This document shows, one piece after another, positions 35,685-45,798 of a stretch of 64,000 nt of DNA. Each line of letters opens with the position of its first letter. The first letter of the stretch is position 1. A program made the translations under genes and the position numbers. Origin of the DNA: Ginsengibacter hankyongi (GTDB lineage: Bacteria > Bacteroidota > Bacteroidia > Chitinophagales > Chitinophagaceae); the NCBI RefSeq assembly GCF_008710285.1, contig NZ_VYQF01000003.1, positions 310,001 to 374,000 of the forward strand. Direction: 5' to 3'. The notes under the pieces were generated by a model. The model did not search any database. It saw only the letters and a list, made by a program, of their open reading frames with translations, and had not been told where the DNA came from.

Positions 35685-37334
35685 CTAGAAATGAATAAGT
35701 ATTCCGCCGATTACCTGTAATCCATAAACAGGATAATTACTCCAGCGCTCGTATTTGCTATTAAGAAGATTATCAAAATCAAGCCAAGCACTAAATTGTT
35801 TATTGATCTTAAACTCAGCTCCTGCACTTATATCTGTACCACCTTTTAAATTTTTCTGCGAGCCGTTGCTCAATAAAGCTTTGGCACCTGAAAATGCAGC
35901 CAGATCTCCTTTTATAAGAACTTGCTTGAAAGCATTCCACCGCAGAGAGCCTGTAACTTTTAAAGGAAATAATCCCCATGCTTTCGCATTATCAAGCAGG
36001 CCAGTATAGGTATTTAAATCGAGCCCGCCGGTAAGGGTAAATTTATCCTGGTTAATAAAATTCATATCGCCATGAATCTGCAGGTTATCAATCCTCCTTT
36101 CATCTTTTATATAAAAACTTTTTCCATCAAGGCTATCATTTATAAACAATGGCATGTTATTATAAGTTATAAAAGCAGCCCGCGCATTAAAGCTGAAATG
36201 ATTGCCCACCGTTGCTTTTACCCCACCATAATATTGCGTTTGTTTTGTGTTATTAAAGTCTGCAGGATCCTGCATGTATGGGTTTTCGGCGCTTAGGGTA
36301 CGGAAACTGTTGGCAATATAATTTCCTATCCAGCCTGCTTGAACTACCAGCACGTTTTTCTGTAACTGCGCTTCTGCGTATATGTTAGGTAAAATATTTA
36401 CATCGTTATTATTCCACGCCGGCGTAATACCGCCATGAAAAGTAAACCTGTCGCCATAATACACAAACTCAGGTGTTAGTTCCACTAAATTATTAGTAAC
36501 CTGTTGCGTTGAATTTTTAATTTGATATTTATCAAAGTTGCCTTTGGCTGTTACTTTCAATGAAACTGCATCGCTGAATTTTTTCTCAACAGGCAGGTTA
36601 AGCAGTAACGTAGTTTCTGTTGCCTTACCCCCTCTTGAAAATGCATGCAGTTCCATGTGCGGATCATAAATAAAATTCAAGTCGTTAACGGCAATATTTC
36701 TAAATCCAATACCTGCCGAAAGATCATGATAACTTCTCCTGATATCAGCTTTAGCAAAACTATCCAGGGCGTGATTATAGCCATATTGATAATACTCATG
36801 TTGCGCAAAAGCAGCATGGGCGTATATTTCGCTCTTTGGCGTAAAAATGCTTCCATCTCCTCTCACATTCATTTCACTGAAATCCTGGTTTTTAATATTT
36901 CCTCTTGATGAAATATAATTTCCATAAACATTCAATAGGTTTTTCTTGCCATCGCCAAAACTAAATGCGCCGGAAACATAAGGTGTTGCGAAACTTCCAA
37001 AGCCAACTTTCAATTGATTCCTGTCGCCCAGTTGCAAAGTGGTATCTGCGTCAAGAGCCAATGGCTTTAATGACACGGGCTGGTAAGCAAAGAATAAATT
37101 CTGCGGTGGAATATTGTATGCAAGCCTCGGCCTGGCTGTATCGGCAGTAATAGGCGATGCATATAAATTTATCTTAACAGAATTTCGTAATGCCGGTTTA
37201 TAAGAAGAAGTAATTTCAATAGTTTGCCTTCTTGAAGTATCGTTTTGGGCATTAGCAATGCTAACGCTACAACAAAAAAAGATTGCAATAACAAAAAACT
37301 TCGAATGATATTTTTGAAAAAGTTTCATAAACAT
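35685..37334 (-). CDS. Outer-membrane beta-barrel protein, TonB-receptor-like
   Basis: 549 residues. Signal peptide ending ...CCSVSIANAQ, then a short periplasmic stretch (QTIEITSSYKPALRNSVKINLYASP) typical of the Bacteroidota barrel that follows a big TPR protein, and then amphipathic strands to a C-terminal YGLQVIGGILIHF with terminal Phe. No TonB plug with the usual motif is visible, so it may be a plug-less barrel. Start: MFMK, Met1 (37334) or Met3 (37328). It lies 26 bp after the TPR gene on the same strand; the two probably form one envelope complex. Confidence 0.8.
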   Translation of the reverse strand: MFMKLFQKYHSKFFVIAIFFCCSVSIANAQNDTSRRQTIEITSSYKPALRNSVKINLYASPITADTARPRLAYNIPPQNLFFAYQPVSLKPLALDADTTLQLGDRNQLKVGFGSFATPYVSGAFSFGDGKKNLLNVYGNYISSRGNIKNQDFSEMNVRGDGSIFTPKSEIYAHAAFAQHEYYQYGYNHALDSFAKADIRRSYHDLSAGIGFRNIAVNDLNFIYDPHMELHAFSRGGKATETTLLLNLPVEKKFSDAVSLKVTAKGNFDKYQIKNSTQQVTNNLVELTPEFVYYGDRFTFHGGITPAWNNNDVNILPNIYAEAQLQKNVLVVQAGWIGNYIANSFRTLSAENPYMQDPADFNNTKQTQYYGGVKATVGNHFSFNARAAFITYNNMPLFINDSLDGKSFYIKDERRIDNLQIHGDMNFINQDKFTLTGGLDLNTYTGLLDNAKAWGLFPLKVTGSLRWNAFKQVLIKGDLAAFSGAKALLSNGSQKNLKGGTDISAGAEFKINKQFSAWLDFDNLLNSKYERWSNYPVYGLQVIGGILIHF

Positions 37335-37360
37335 AAATGCATTTGTTTAAAAAGTTTGCG

Positions 37361-40300
37361 TTATTTTTTTGTTGAAGGCGAAGCTTCCACTTTTGAATTT
37401 TGTTGTTCCTGGCTGATGGCAATATTTAGTTTATCCTGTGCTTCCTTTTTCAATTCAGGAATAGTAGCATTATCAGCCACACTCTGGTAAGTCGCTTTCG
37501 CGTTGAAATAATCTTTTTCCTGCAGGTAAACATCGCCTAACAAAATGTATGCTTTTGCAACCCAATAATCGTAAGAGCCCGTTACTTTAATTACTTCAAG
37601 CCCCGCTTTTTCTGCTGCAGAAAGCTGGTTGAGTGTCAGGTAACAATTGGCAATTTCGTAGCGAGCCTCGGCGCCCCACGCTGACTTATTAACTGCCGCA
37701 ACTTCTTTAAATGCTGCAATTGCCTGCTCGCATTGATTATTAGCCTGTAAAGATTTTCCAAGTACCAGGTTAGCAACGGCCTTGTCATCAGTACTTAGTC
37801 CTTTTTTTGTAAGTAATTCTTTTGCGGCATCATTAGCCTGGGTATAATCTTTTGTTTGATAATAACTCCTTACCAAACCACGCAAAGCTTCCAATTGGTT
37901 CTCTGGTGTGGTTGCCAACTCTTTAAGTTTAGCAAAATAAATTTTTGAATTTGCGTAATCCTGCAATTCAAAATAATAAATATGCGCTGCGGCATAAGCT
38001 GATTTTTCTGCATACTTGCTGCTGCCCTGGTTCACAACTGCCTGGTAACCTTGTAAAGCATTTTGCCAGTCTTTATTTTTATAATAACATTCGCTCTTAT
38101 AAAAATTAGCCAGCAAAGCATAAGCACCTTGCGGATATTTCGAAAGATAATTTGAGAACGCCGTTATTGCACCTGCGCAATCACCGTTAGTATACTTCAA
38201 TTCGGCTGATGCATAAGTTAACGAATCTGCTTCTGAAATGCTGATAACCTTTCCGGCCTTTTGAACAAAATCTACGTAGTCATTCGGGCGGCCAACTTCT
38301 ACATAAATATTTTTCATATTATCCAACGCCTCGTCTGCCTGTGGTGATTGGGGATATAACGTAACCAGCTTCTGGTAATATTTTAATGCTTCTTCGTTGT
38401 TATTTAAATTATAATTGGCAAGCCCGAGCTTCAGGTAGACATTAGGAAACTGGCCGCTCGCATCTTTAACATCAAGAATCTTGTTCAGGTAAGGAATGGC
38501 ATCTTTAAATTTTTCCTGCACCATGTATGCGTTGGCAATTTGCATATAAGATTCGGCAACAAGATCGCTTTTAGGATATTGCTGAACCAACGCATTAAAG
38601 GTTTTGATTTTTTCGCCCGGGTTATTAATACCACTTATTAACGCAATTTGGTAGAGGGAATAATCACTTTGTGGAAGGCCATTATTAATTACATTTTGAT
38701 ACATGGTTTTTGCAATGCTGTAGTTCTTTTGCATAAAATAACAATCTGCAGATCTCGCATACGCATCTTGTTTTAAGGCCGATGATTGAGAACTGATTGC
38801 AGGAGCAACTTGTTTAAAATCAGCAAGTGCCAACGCATAATTTTCTTTTGCCAGGTAAGCATAACCAAGCGTATACTTTGCGGCATCAGGATTTGCTTCG
38901 CCTTGTATGCCGCCGGATGATAAATAAGCATTCATGTATTTAATTACATCATCATAACGGCTTAGCCTGTACGCAACCTCGCCTCTCCAGAAATTGGCAA
39001 AAGGAAGAACTTCGCCGGCATTTGGATCATTGATAATTTTTGTCAGCAGGTCATCGGCTTCATTTATTTTGCCGTCATTAATATATTCCGTTGCCCTGCC
39101 AAACAAAAGTTTCGGGTATACTCTTAGCATAGTGGCCGTTGGCTTTCCAAACGATGCATACAAGGCAAGTGCATCATTATAATTATTGGTATTGGCAAGA
39201 AGGTTAATTAAAATTTCTTTGGCTTCATTTGCATATGCTGAAGTGGGATATAAATCCAGGAATTTATTCATCTCACTTAATGCAATATCCTGGTAACCTA
39301 ATTCGTAAGAAAGCTTTGCATAATTGAAGCGGGAAATTTCCTGCTGTTTCCGGTTACTGTTGTTGTTAGCGCTGTATTGAAATGCGCTTCTTGCATTTTC
39401 CTTTTGATTGGTTCTTAAATATAAATCTCCTAACAGGTACATGGAGTTTTGCCCCATAGAATCCTTCTCATTGCTTAGCTGCTTAAATCCTTCAATCGCC
39501 TTTTCCACCTGGTTTCCATCATAATAGCAATAACTAAGCTCATACATTATCTCCTTGGAAACTTTATCGCTGTTATCTACATATTCTTTTAATAAAGGAA
39601 GCGCTTTGGCAAATTGCTTTTTTTCAAAATACAATTGCCCTATTAAAAGATTGAGATCGTTTCTATAATAAATATCATTGCGTGAAAGTGCATCCTGCCC
39701 GTAGCGCAAAGCTTCATCTTTATTCCCTTCAAAATAGTAGATCTGTGCAATGTAATAAGGAACGAGCCCTTTGTACTTATCCCTGTTTTCCACTTTTTTA
39801 AATGAACTTAATGCTTCAGCATAATCGCGATCGCGATAACTTATGTAACCGTAATAATAATTAGCATCATAATAATATTTATTATCGGGCAACTGGTGGA
39901 TCTCATTAAACAAAGGTTTCGCTTTATCAAATTGTTTCAGGCTAAAATAAGAATAAGCCAATTCAAATTTCGCATCCGCAATTTCTTCATTGCTTAAATT
40001 ATCATACCCGGCTCTTTCATAAAAAACAACTGCGCGGGCAAAATCATTTTTTGTAAAATAATATTTCGCAAGATGATAACTCATCATCTGTTGTCTTGGC
40101 TCGTTGTTGGCAGCATCAATAAAACGGTGTGCCTGATCTTCCGCCACTTCCTGGTTAAGCTTAAGCCCGCAAACAATATAATAATATTCAAGATCCTGGT
40201 TTAAATAGGCATGACTGCTTTCGGTATTCTCAGGATACTTGTCCCGTAAGCCTTTCAATAAAGGATATGCCAGGCTGTACTCATCCTTAATAAAAAAATC

Positions 40301-40408
40301 TTTCGCTTCTTTATAATCTTTTTCAGGATCAGTTATATTATAATTTGCCTGGGAAAAACAGGAAAGAGTAAAAAGCAATAAGACAACAGGAAAAAGGAGA
40401 CGATTCAT
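37361..40408 (-). CDS. Large periplasmic TPR protein
   Basis: 1015 residues with a signal peptide (LFPVVLLLFTLSCFSQ). Almost wholly tetratricopeptide repeats from about residue 30 to 1000 (e.g. FDKAKPLFNEIHQLPDNKYY, YAEALSSFKKVENRDKY, ALALADFKQVAPA, FKDAIPYLNKILDVKD, NNEEALKYYQKLVTLYPQSP, AISQEQQNSKVEASPSTKK as the disordered tail). In Bacteroidota this protein is paired with a downstream outer-membrane barrel, as here (26 bp). TPR scaffolds of this kind are thought to gather partners at the outer membrane; the substrate is unknown. Regulated perhaps through the 18-bp palindrome upstream. Confidence 0.9.
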   Translation of the reverse strand: MNRLLFPVVLLLFTLSCFSQANYNITDPEKDYKEAKDFFIKDEYSLAYPLLKGLRDKYPENTESSHAYLNQDLEYYYIVCGLKLNQEVAEDQAHRFIDAANNEPRQQMMSYHLAKYYFTKNDFARAVVFYERAGYDNLSNEEIADAKFELAYSYFSLKQFDKAKPLFNEIHQLPDNKYYYDANYYYGYISYRDRDYAEALSSFKKVENRDKYKGLVPYYIAQIYYFEGNKDEALRYGQDALSRNDIYYRNDLNLLIGQLYFEKKQFAKALPLLKEYVDNSDKVSKEIMYELSYCYYDGNQVEKAIEGFKQLSNEKDSMGQNSMYLLGDLYLRTNQKENARSAFQYSANNNSNRKQQEISRFNYAKLSYELGYQDIALSEMNKFLDLYPTSAYANEAKEILINLLANTNNYNDALALYASFGKPTATMLRVYPKLLFGRATEYINDGKINEADDLLTKIINDPNAGEVLPFANFWRGEVAYRLSRYDDVIKYMNAYLSSGGIQGEANPDAAKYTLGYAYLAKENYALALADFKQVAPAISSQSSALKQDAYARSADCYFMQKNYSIAKTMYQNVINNGLPQSDYSLYQIALISGINNPGEKIKTFNALVQQYPKSDLVAESYMQIANAYMVQEKFKDAIPYLNKILDVKDASGQFPNVYLKLGLANYNLNNNEEALKYYQKLVTLYPQSPQADEALDNMKNIYVEVGRPNDYVDFVQKAGKVISISEADSLTYASAELKYTNGDCAGAITAFSNYLSKYPQGAYALLANFYKSECYYKNKDWQNALQGYQAVVNQGSSKYAEKSAYAAAHIYYFELQDYANSKIYFAKLKELATTPENQLEALRGLVRSYYQTKDYTQANDAAKELLTKKGLSTDDKAVANLVLGKSLQANNQCEQAIAAFKEVAAVNKSAWGAEARYEIANCYLTLNQLSAAEKAGLEVIKVTGSYDYWVAKAYILLGDVYLQEKDYFNAKATYQSVADNATIPELKKEAQDKLNIAISQEQQNSKVEASPSTKK

Positions 40409-40436
40409 GAATTATATTATTTTAATTTTTTTATAA

Positions 40437-40454
40437 TGTTATGCGCATAACATA
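40437..40454. promoter_or_regulatory. Perfect 18-bp palindrome between the TPR and DoxX genes
   Basis: ATGTTATGCGCATAACAT is its own reverse complement, 28 bp ahead of the TPR start. On the minus strand a -7 box-like TACTTTTG lies further upstream (about 40485), placing the palindrome inside the TPR leader. Best guess is a dimeric repressor site. Confidence 0.55.
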
Positions 40455-40587
40455 AAAAAAAGAAAACCTAAATTTTGGCGCAAAAGTACAAACACCATTC
40501 CAGTTATTTCTTCAACGATAAATATATTGATGAAAATAAAACACTTTAAATTGCATCAATCTTTGTTAACACAATTGTAAAAAAAAT

Positions 40588-40995
40588 ATGAAAAGAATTC
40601 TTTCGACGAAATACTCTGCAGGTGCTTTCAATTTTTCGATGCTGATATTGCGTTTAGGCCTGGGCGTTTTAATGCTTAGTCATGGTTATGGCAAACTCGT
40701 TCATTTCCACGGAATGAAAGGGAGTTTTATAAATTTCCTCGGCCTCGGTTCTACCCTCTCACTCTCGCTGGATATTTTTGCAGAATTTTTTTGTTCTATA
40801 TTCTTAATACTTGGTTTGTTTACAAGGCTTGCAGTAATTCCCATTATGATTGCGATGTCTGTTGCTTTAATTAAAGTGCATCATGGAGATATATTTGGTG
40901 CAGGCGAAAGAGCCGCGATCTATCTCGCTTGTTCAATAGCCATACTTTTTTGCGGGCCTGGAAAAATTAGTGTAGATGGAATGATCGGTAAGTAA
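40588..40995 (+). CDS. DoxX family membrane protein
   Basis: 135 residues, four hydrophobic helices. Typical: LILRLGLGVLMLSHGYGKLVHF, then LSLSLDIFAEFFCSIFLILGLFTRLAVIP and VALIKVHHGDIFGAGERAAIYLACSIAILFCGPGKISVD. Family includes DoxX/YphA-like proteins often linked to oxidative stress; exact role unknown. A 66-bp gap precedes the thioesterase gene in the same direction. Confidence 0.88.
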   Translation: MKRILSTKYSAGAFNFSMLILRLGLGVLMLSHGYGKLVHFHGMKGSFINFLGLGSTLSLSLDIFAEFFCSIFLILGLFTRLAVIPIMIAMSVALIKVHHGDIFGAGERAAIYLACSIAILFCGPGKISVDGMIGK

Positions 40996-41060
40996 GGCCA
41001 TCGCCAACTATTCATTCTTCATTCTCAATTTTTAATTCTTAATTCTTAATTTAAAAACCA

Positions 41061-41468
41061 TTGTTTACACACAAAACACCCATAAGAATTCATTACGCAC
41101 TTACCGATCAAATGGGTTTCGTGTATCATGGGCACTATGCGCAGTTTTATGAGATCGGAAGAACAGAAGCATTGCGAAGCCTTGGCATTACTTATAAAAG
41201 TGTTGAGGAGTTAGGCGTTATAATGCCGGTTGTTGAAATTCATACAAAATTTTTACGCCCTGCAAAATACGATGACCTTATAACGGTTGTAACAAAAGTT
41301 ACGGAAATGCCTTTGCATCATAAAATAGTTTTTCACGGAGAAATTTATAACGAAAACAATGAATTGCTGAATACCGGAACAGTAACATTGTACTTTATGA
41401 ATGCCAAAACAATGAAGCGTTGCGATATGCCGGATATGATAAAAGAAAAAATAAAAGAATTCTTTTAA
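41061..41468 (+). CDS. Acyl-CoA thioesterase, 4HBT (YbgC/FadM-like) family
   Basis: 135 residues, full length for a single hotdog domain. The start is a TTG (41061), beginning MFTHKTPIRIHYALTDQMGF; the next internal Met would lose the first strand. Catalytic region DQMGFVYHGHYAQFYEIGRTEALR (Asp near 17) then HTKFLRPAKYDDLITVVTK and NTGTVTLYFMN. Hydrolyses short or medium acyl-CoA in the cytosol. Confidence 0.92.
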   Translation: MFTHKTPIRIHYALTDQMGFVYHGHYAQFYEIGRTEALRSLGITYKSVEELGVIMPVVEIHTKFLRPAKYDDLITVVTKVTEMPLHHKIVFHGEIYNENNELLNTGTVTLYFMNAKTMKRCDMPDMIKEKIKEFF

Positions 41469-41521
41469 AATAAATTCTTATTATAGCCCAAAGTCAAAAT
41501 TGCACCATACTGCCAGCTATA

Positions 41522-42508
41522 TTATTGCGCCAAAGACGTTACCGCCCATAGTGCAGCAACAGAAATAATTGCCCATAAAATAATTCCCTGCACCAATGGC
41601 TTAAAACCTACGGATTGTAATACTTTGCGTGACAATCCACACCCGATAAGAAACAGCGTTAATGTTAAACCCGCGGTAGCAAAACCAGTTAAATAGTGAC
41701 TGAATTTATGTACAAAAGGAACATAGGTGTTAACTACTATCGCTGCAACAAACAACCCAATGAAATAGGGAATTTTTATTTTACCTCCTTTATTTTTAAA
41801 AATTAGAGTTGATAAAAAAGCTACCGGGATAATCCATAACGCCCGCGCCAGTTTTACGGTAGTGGCTACTTCCAAAGCATGTGCTCCATACCGGCCCGCG
41901 GCACCCACCACCGAACTGGTATCGTGTATGGCAATGGCGCACCATAAGCCAAATTGAGTTTCTGATAAATTAAGTGCATGTCCAATAGCAGGGAATAAAA
42001 AAAGCGCAATTGAATTTAGAATAAATATCGTACCCAGTGCTACTGATATTTGTTTTTCTTCGGCTTTAATTACAGGAGATATTGCAGCGATAGCGCTGCC
42101 ACCGCAAATGGCAGTGCCTGCACAGATAAGGTAAGATGTTTTCTTTTCAATCTTTAAAAACTTACCTAATAAAAAACCGGTTACCAATGTACCGGTAATA
42201 GATACAATGGTAAATAAAATTCCTTCTCTTCCGGCCTTCAATGCACTGGTTACATTCATTCCAAAACCTAAACCAACCACTGAAACCTGTAATAAAATAT
42301 GAGTGGCTTTATTATTAAGGTGGAGGTAAGGATGCCCGATAAATTGAGCAACCACCAACCCCATTACCAAAGCAATGGGTGGAGTAATCAGCGGTGTTAA
42401 ACAAAAGACTACTGCCAGTAAAAATATTACTTCTCTTGTGGTGATGCTCCGGTCTAATAACGGTTTTACTTTTTTTGGCGTGGCCGTTAATACTGTTGTT
42501 TCTTCCAT
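41522..42508 (-). CDS. YeiH family putative sulfate exporter (UPF0324)
   Basis: 328 residues, about ten membrane helices. Signature: VVAQFIGHPYL, GLGFGMNVTSALKAGREGI, LICAGTAICGGSAIAAISPVI, GLWCAIAIHDTSSVVGAAGRYG. These match the conserved inner-membrane family of unknown or sulfate-export function. On the same strand 77 bp after a LysR-type gene, which is probably its regulator. The N-terminus (EETTVLTATPKKVKPLL) is long and polar and may include a late alternative start. Confidence 0.9.
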   Translation of the reverse strand: MEETTVLTATPKKVKPLLDRSITTREVIFLLAVVFCLTPLITPPIALVMGLVVAQFIGHPYLHLNNKATHILLQVSVVGLGFGMNVTSALKAGREGILFTIVSITGTLVTGFLLGKFLKIEKKTSYLICAGTAICGGSAIAAISPVIKAEEKQISVALGTIFILNSIALFLFPAIGHALNLSETQFGLWCAIAIHDTSSVVGAAGRYGAHALEVATTVKLARALWIIPVAFLSTLIFKNKGGKIKIPYFIGLFVAAIVVNTYVPFVHKFSHYLTGFATAGLTLTLFLIGCGLSRKVLQSVGFKPLVQGIILWAIISVAALWAVTSLAQ

Positions 42509-42584
42509 CTGCTAACTTTGCTTTTGATAATACAAAGTTCATCACAGTGAAAGGGGAAAAGAAATCGCTATTGGTAATACCTCA

Positions 42585-43478
42585 TTACCTGAAGTTATAG
42601 TGGCTGGCAAATTTCATGAACAGGTCGGGAAGTGCCTCCGATTGGCCATGTTGCTGAATGAAATAAAAATGCCGTTCGATGTTGAGGCCTTTTACATCTA
42701 TTATACAACATTCTTTGTGCTGCAATTCTTTTAATATGGAATGAATGGAAAGAAAAGCCATTGCATCAGAATTTAATAAATACAGTTTCATACTTTCTGT
42801 ACTTCCTAACTGCATTTCATTTTGCAATTGCGATATTTTTATCCCTAATGGTTTTAAAGCATGTGCAATAACTTCCAAAGTTCCGGAACCAGGCTCCCGC
42901 AGCAACAGCGGAATCTTTAAAAGCTCTTCCGGCTTAATCATATCCTTCTTAGCGAGCGGGTGATTGATATTGGCCACGAGCACCAACTCGTCTTTTACAA
43001 ATTCGGTGTATTTAAATAAATTATTTTTTGATTGTCCTTCAATAATCCCGAGGTCAATGTTTTTATTTTGTAAAGCCTCTTCAATTTTTTCTGTATTGTT
43101 GGTAGTTAAAGTAATTTTTATGTCCTTAAACTTTTTATGAAAAGCGGCCAGTACAGGTGGCAATACATATTGAGCTACGGTGGTACTTGCTCCAATTCTT
43201 AGCTTACCTTTTTGCTGTCGGGTAAAAGTATTCAGTTCAAACTCCAGGTTGCGGTACACAGTAAAAAGCTGATCGGTATGGTGCAGGAGTGTTTCTCCTG
43301 CCGGCGTCAATTTTATTTTAGTTCCATTGCGCTCAAACAATTTCAGTTTAAAATAATTTTCTATTTCCTGTATGTGTTTGGTTACCGCCGGTTGCGTAAT
43401 AAATAATTCCTCCGCAGCTTTCGTAAAGTTGAGGCGTCTGGCAACCGTATTAAAAACCTGTAATCGAAAGTCAAACAT
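42585..43478 (-). CDS. LysR family transcriptional regulator
   Basis: 297 residues. N-terminal HTH at about 3-60 (RLQVFNTVARRLNFTKAAEELFITQPAVTKHIQEIENYFK), then the effector-binding domain (LRIGASTTVAQYVLPPVLAAFHKKF, EALQNKNIDLGIIEGQS). Most like CysB/CbbR/CysL-type LysR proteins that control sulfur or carbon genes, which fits the neighbouring YeiH gene. Upstream of YeiH in the same direction, so the two are probably one operon; the 243-bp gap to the response-regulator gene would hold the promoter. Confidence 0.9.
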   Translation of the reverse strand: MFDFRLQVFNTVARRLNFTKAAEELFITQPAVTKHIQEIENYFKLKLFERNGTKIKLTPAGETLLHHTDQLFTVYRNLEFELNTFTRQQKGKLRIGASTTVAQYVLPPVLAAFHKKFKDIKITLTTNNTEKIEEALQNKNIDLGIIEGQSKNNLFKYTEFVKDELVLVANINHPLAKKDMIKPEELLKIPLLLREPGSGTLEVIAHALKPLGIKISQLQNEMQLGSTESMKLYLLNSDAMAFLSIHSILKELQHKECCIIDVKGLNIERHFYFIQQHGQSEALPDLFMKFASHYNFR

Positions 43479-43722
43479 GTAAGGCGTTGAAAATATTTAA
43501 AAATGATTAAATGTACGTAAAGTAAGGTTGAACTTAAATAACAGAATTCATTATAAAACTATACGACACATCACATGCTGAAGAAAGAATGAATAAGGAA
43601 ATGCATTCCCGCCAAAGAAAGCCTTGTCAAATTTTAAGGTATTTACAGGTTAATTGTAACCATTAGAAAGTTCTTCAAAATAACCTCAGATTCATTTTGT
43701 AATTTTTCCCAAAATTTATAGT

Positions 43723-44391
43723 TTGAAAATTCTCATTATTGAAGATGAAAAAGAATTAAGCGAAAGCATCGCTGCTTACCTTAAGGGCCAGAATTATATT
43801 TGCGAAATAGCTGCCGATTTTAATAAAGCCATTGAAAAAACAGAATTGTATGATTATGACTGCATCCTGCTTGACATAACGCTACCAGGTGGCAGCGGCC
43901 TGGAAATATTAAAGGAATTAAAGGCCAATAATAAACTGGATGGCGTGTTAATCATTTCAGCAAAAAATTCTCTGGATGATAAAGTAACCGGCCTTACACT
44001 GGGCGCTGATGATTACCTGGCAAAGCCGTTTCATCTTTCTGAATTGAGTGCAAGAGTGGCCGCCATTATACGCAGGAAAAACTTTGACGGAAGTGATATA
44101 CTGAATTTTCAAAACATAAGCATTGATACACGGGCCAAGACAGTATTGGTAAATGACAAGCCATTGGAACTTACTAAGAAAGAATATGAACTGTTGTTAT
44201 ATTTTATCAGCAATAAAAAGAAAGTAATTTCTAAAAATGCAATTGCCGAACACCTGTGGGGCGATGATATGCAGGGCAATAATGATTTTATTTATACCCA
44301 TATTAAAAATTTAAGAAAAAAATTAATGGAGGCCGGTGATGCGGATTATATTAAATCTGTTTATGGAATGGGATATAAATTTTCAGTGTAA
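43723..44391 (+). CDS. OmpR-family response regulator
   Basis: 222 residues, starting with TTG at 43723. Receiver domain: acidic pocket EDEK, phosphoacceptor Asp51 (CILLDITLPGG), Lys101 (YLAKPFHL). C-terminal winged helix (LELTKKEYELLLYFISNKKKVIS ... HIKNLRKKL ... SVYGMGYKFSV). Its stop codon is directly followed by the histidine kinase ATG, so the two are translated as a pair. Target genes unknown; the PAP2 gene downstream is one candidate. Confidence 0.95.
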   Translation: MKILIIEDEKELSESIAAYLKGQNYICEIAADFNKAIEKTELYDYDCILLDITLPGGSGLEILKELKANNKLDGVLIISAKNSLDDKVTGLTLGADDYLAKPFHLSELSARVAAIIRRKNFDGSDILNFQNISIDTRAKTVLVNDKPLELTKKEYELLLYFISNKKKVISKNAIAEHLWGDDMQGNNDFIYTHIKNLRKKLMEAGDADYIKSVYGMGYKFSV

Positions 44392-45648
44392 ATGAAATTG
44401 CTTGCTAAATATAACCGGGTTAACGTGGTGGCCACCATCATCGTATTATTACTCAGCGCGGTCATTTATTATTTTTTTATAGAAAAAACTCTGGTCTACC
44501 AGTTAGATAAGAACCTGGTAGTTGAAGAAAAAGAAATAAAAGATTATATAATCGAGAATAATGCTTTGCCGGAGCCCTCTTATTCTAAAGATGAGCAGGA
44601 AGTTTATACAAGTGTAACCGACAAAAATGTGAAGCGTTCATTCAGTAGTGTTGAATTGTATAATAAAGATCATGATGAAAATATTGATTACCGCCAATTG
44701 GAATTTCCGGTAACAGTCAACGGAAAATTTTATAAAGCCGATGTAAGAAAATCGCAGGAAGAAACGGAAGATGTTGTGCAACTGATTCTAAAAATTACGC
44801 TCACCATTGTTTTACTATTGCTTGCTATCCTTTTTATTATTAACAGGTTTGTGCTAAGCAAACTCTGGAAACCTTTTAACTCAACATTAGAGCAGATAAA
44901 GCAATTCAATGTATCCGGGAAAGATAACATCCATTTTGAACCATCAAATATTAATGAGTTTACGGAGCTCAATGCTGCGGTAAATGTTATGACAAAAAAA
45001 GCTATTGGCGATTATAATGAAATTAAAAGCTTTACAGAAAATGCCTCACATGAAATTCAAACACCTTTGGCAATTATAAGATCGAAGCTCGAACTGCTGA
45101 GCCAGTCAGAAAACCTGAAAGAAGAACAAATGAATGCCATACAATCGATATCAGAAACTACCAGCCGGCTTTCTAAATTAAATCAATCGCTCATTTTACT
45201 CACCAAAATAGATAACCGTCAATTTAAAGAAACAGAAGATGTAAACCTGAGCGTTTTGCTGCACCGACATTTAAATAACTATGAAGAATTATTGAATGCA
45301 AAAGGGATTGTTACCACAAAAAACATTGCTGAGCCCGTTTTTGTAACAATGAATGAAACGCTGGCGGAAACCTTAATTGTAAACCTGCTTACTAACGCGA
45401 TAAAGCACAATGTTGAAAAGGGTTCTATAACCATTACTTTAAACGAACATGCTTTATCCATTTCCAACACTGGTAAAGCGCTAAACGAAAATCCCGCCAT
45501 TTATTTCGAGCGGTTTAAAAAAGAATCTGCTTCTAATGACTCTATGGGTCTTGGCTTGTCGATAGTAAAAAAAATTTGTGACACCTACCATTTTACGATT
45601 AGCTATACCCATCAGAATATGATGCACACGGTTACTGTAAATTTTTAA
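44392..45648 (+). CDS. Sensor histidine kinase
   Basis: 418 residues. Membrane helices about 12-30 and 130-152 flank a ~100-residue periplasmic sensor region. His220 lies in the H-box SFTENASHEIQTPLAIIRSK; the ATPase has N-box NLLTNAIKHN and G2 motif SMGLGLSIVKKIC. The HAMP-like linker (KLWKPFNSTLEQIKQF) is short. Phosphorylates the response regulator encoded immediately upstream. The signal cannot be read; a cue from the cell surface is likely given the sensor domain. Confidence 0.94.
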   Translation: MKLLAKYNRVNVVATIIVLLLSAVIYYFFIEKTLVYQLDKNLVVEEKEIKDYIIENNALPEPSYSKDEQEVYTSVTDKNVKRSFSSVELYNKDHDENIDYRQLEFPVTVNGKFYKADVRKSQEETEDVVQLILKITLTIVLLLLAILFIINRFVLSKLWKPFNSTLEQIKQFNVSGKDNIHFEPSNINEFTELNAAVNVMTKKAIGDYNEIKSFTENASHEIQTPLAIIRSKLELLSQSENLKEEQMNAIQSISETTSRLSKLNQSLILLTKIDNRQFKETEDVNLSVLLHRHLNNYEELLNAKGIVTTKNIAEPVFVTMNETLAETLIVNLLTNAIKHNVEKGSITITLNEHALSISNTGKALNENPAIYFERFKKESASNDSMGLGLSIVKKICDTYHFTISYTHQNMMHTVTVNF

Positions 45649-45798
45649 CAAATAAAGTTGGCTGGTTCATCGAATTTATGCATCTTAGGAATTGGCTGAT
45701 GTTTTTCCTATAAATTTTTGAGTTAAAATAAAACAGGTACACATATTGCAATATCGATGAAACATACTTTTTTAATACCTATAAAACACTTTTAAATA

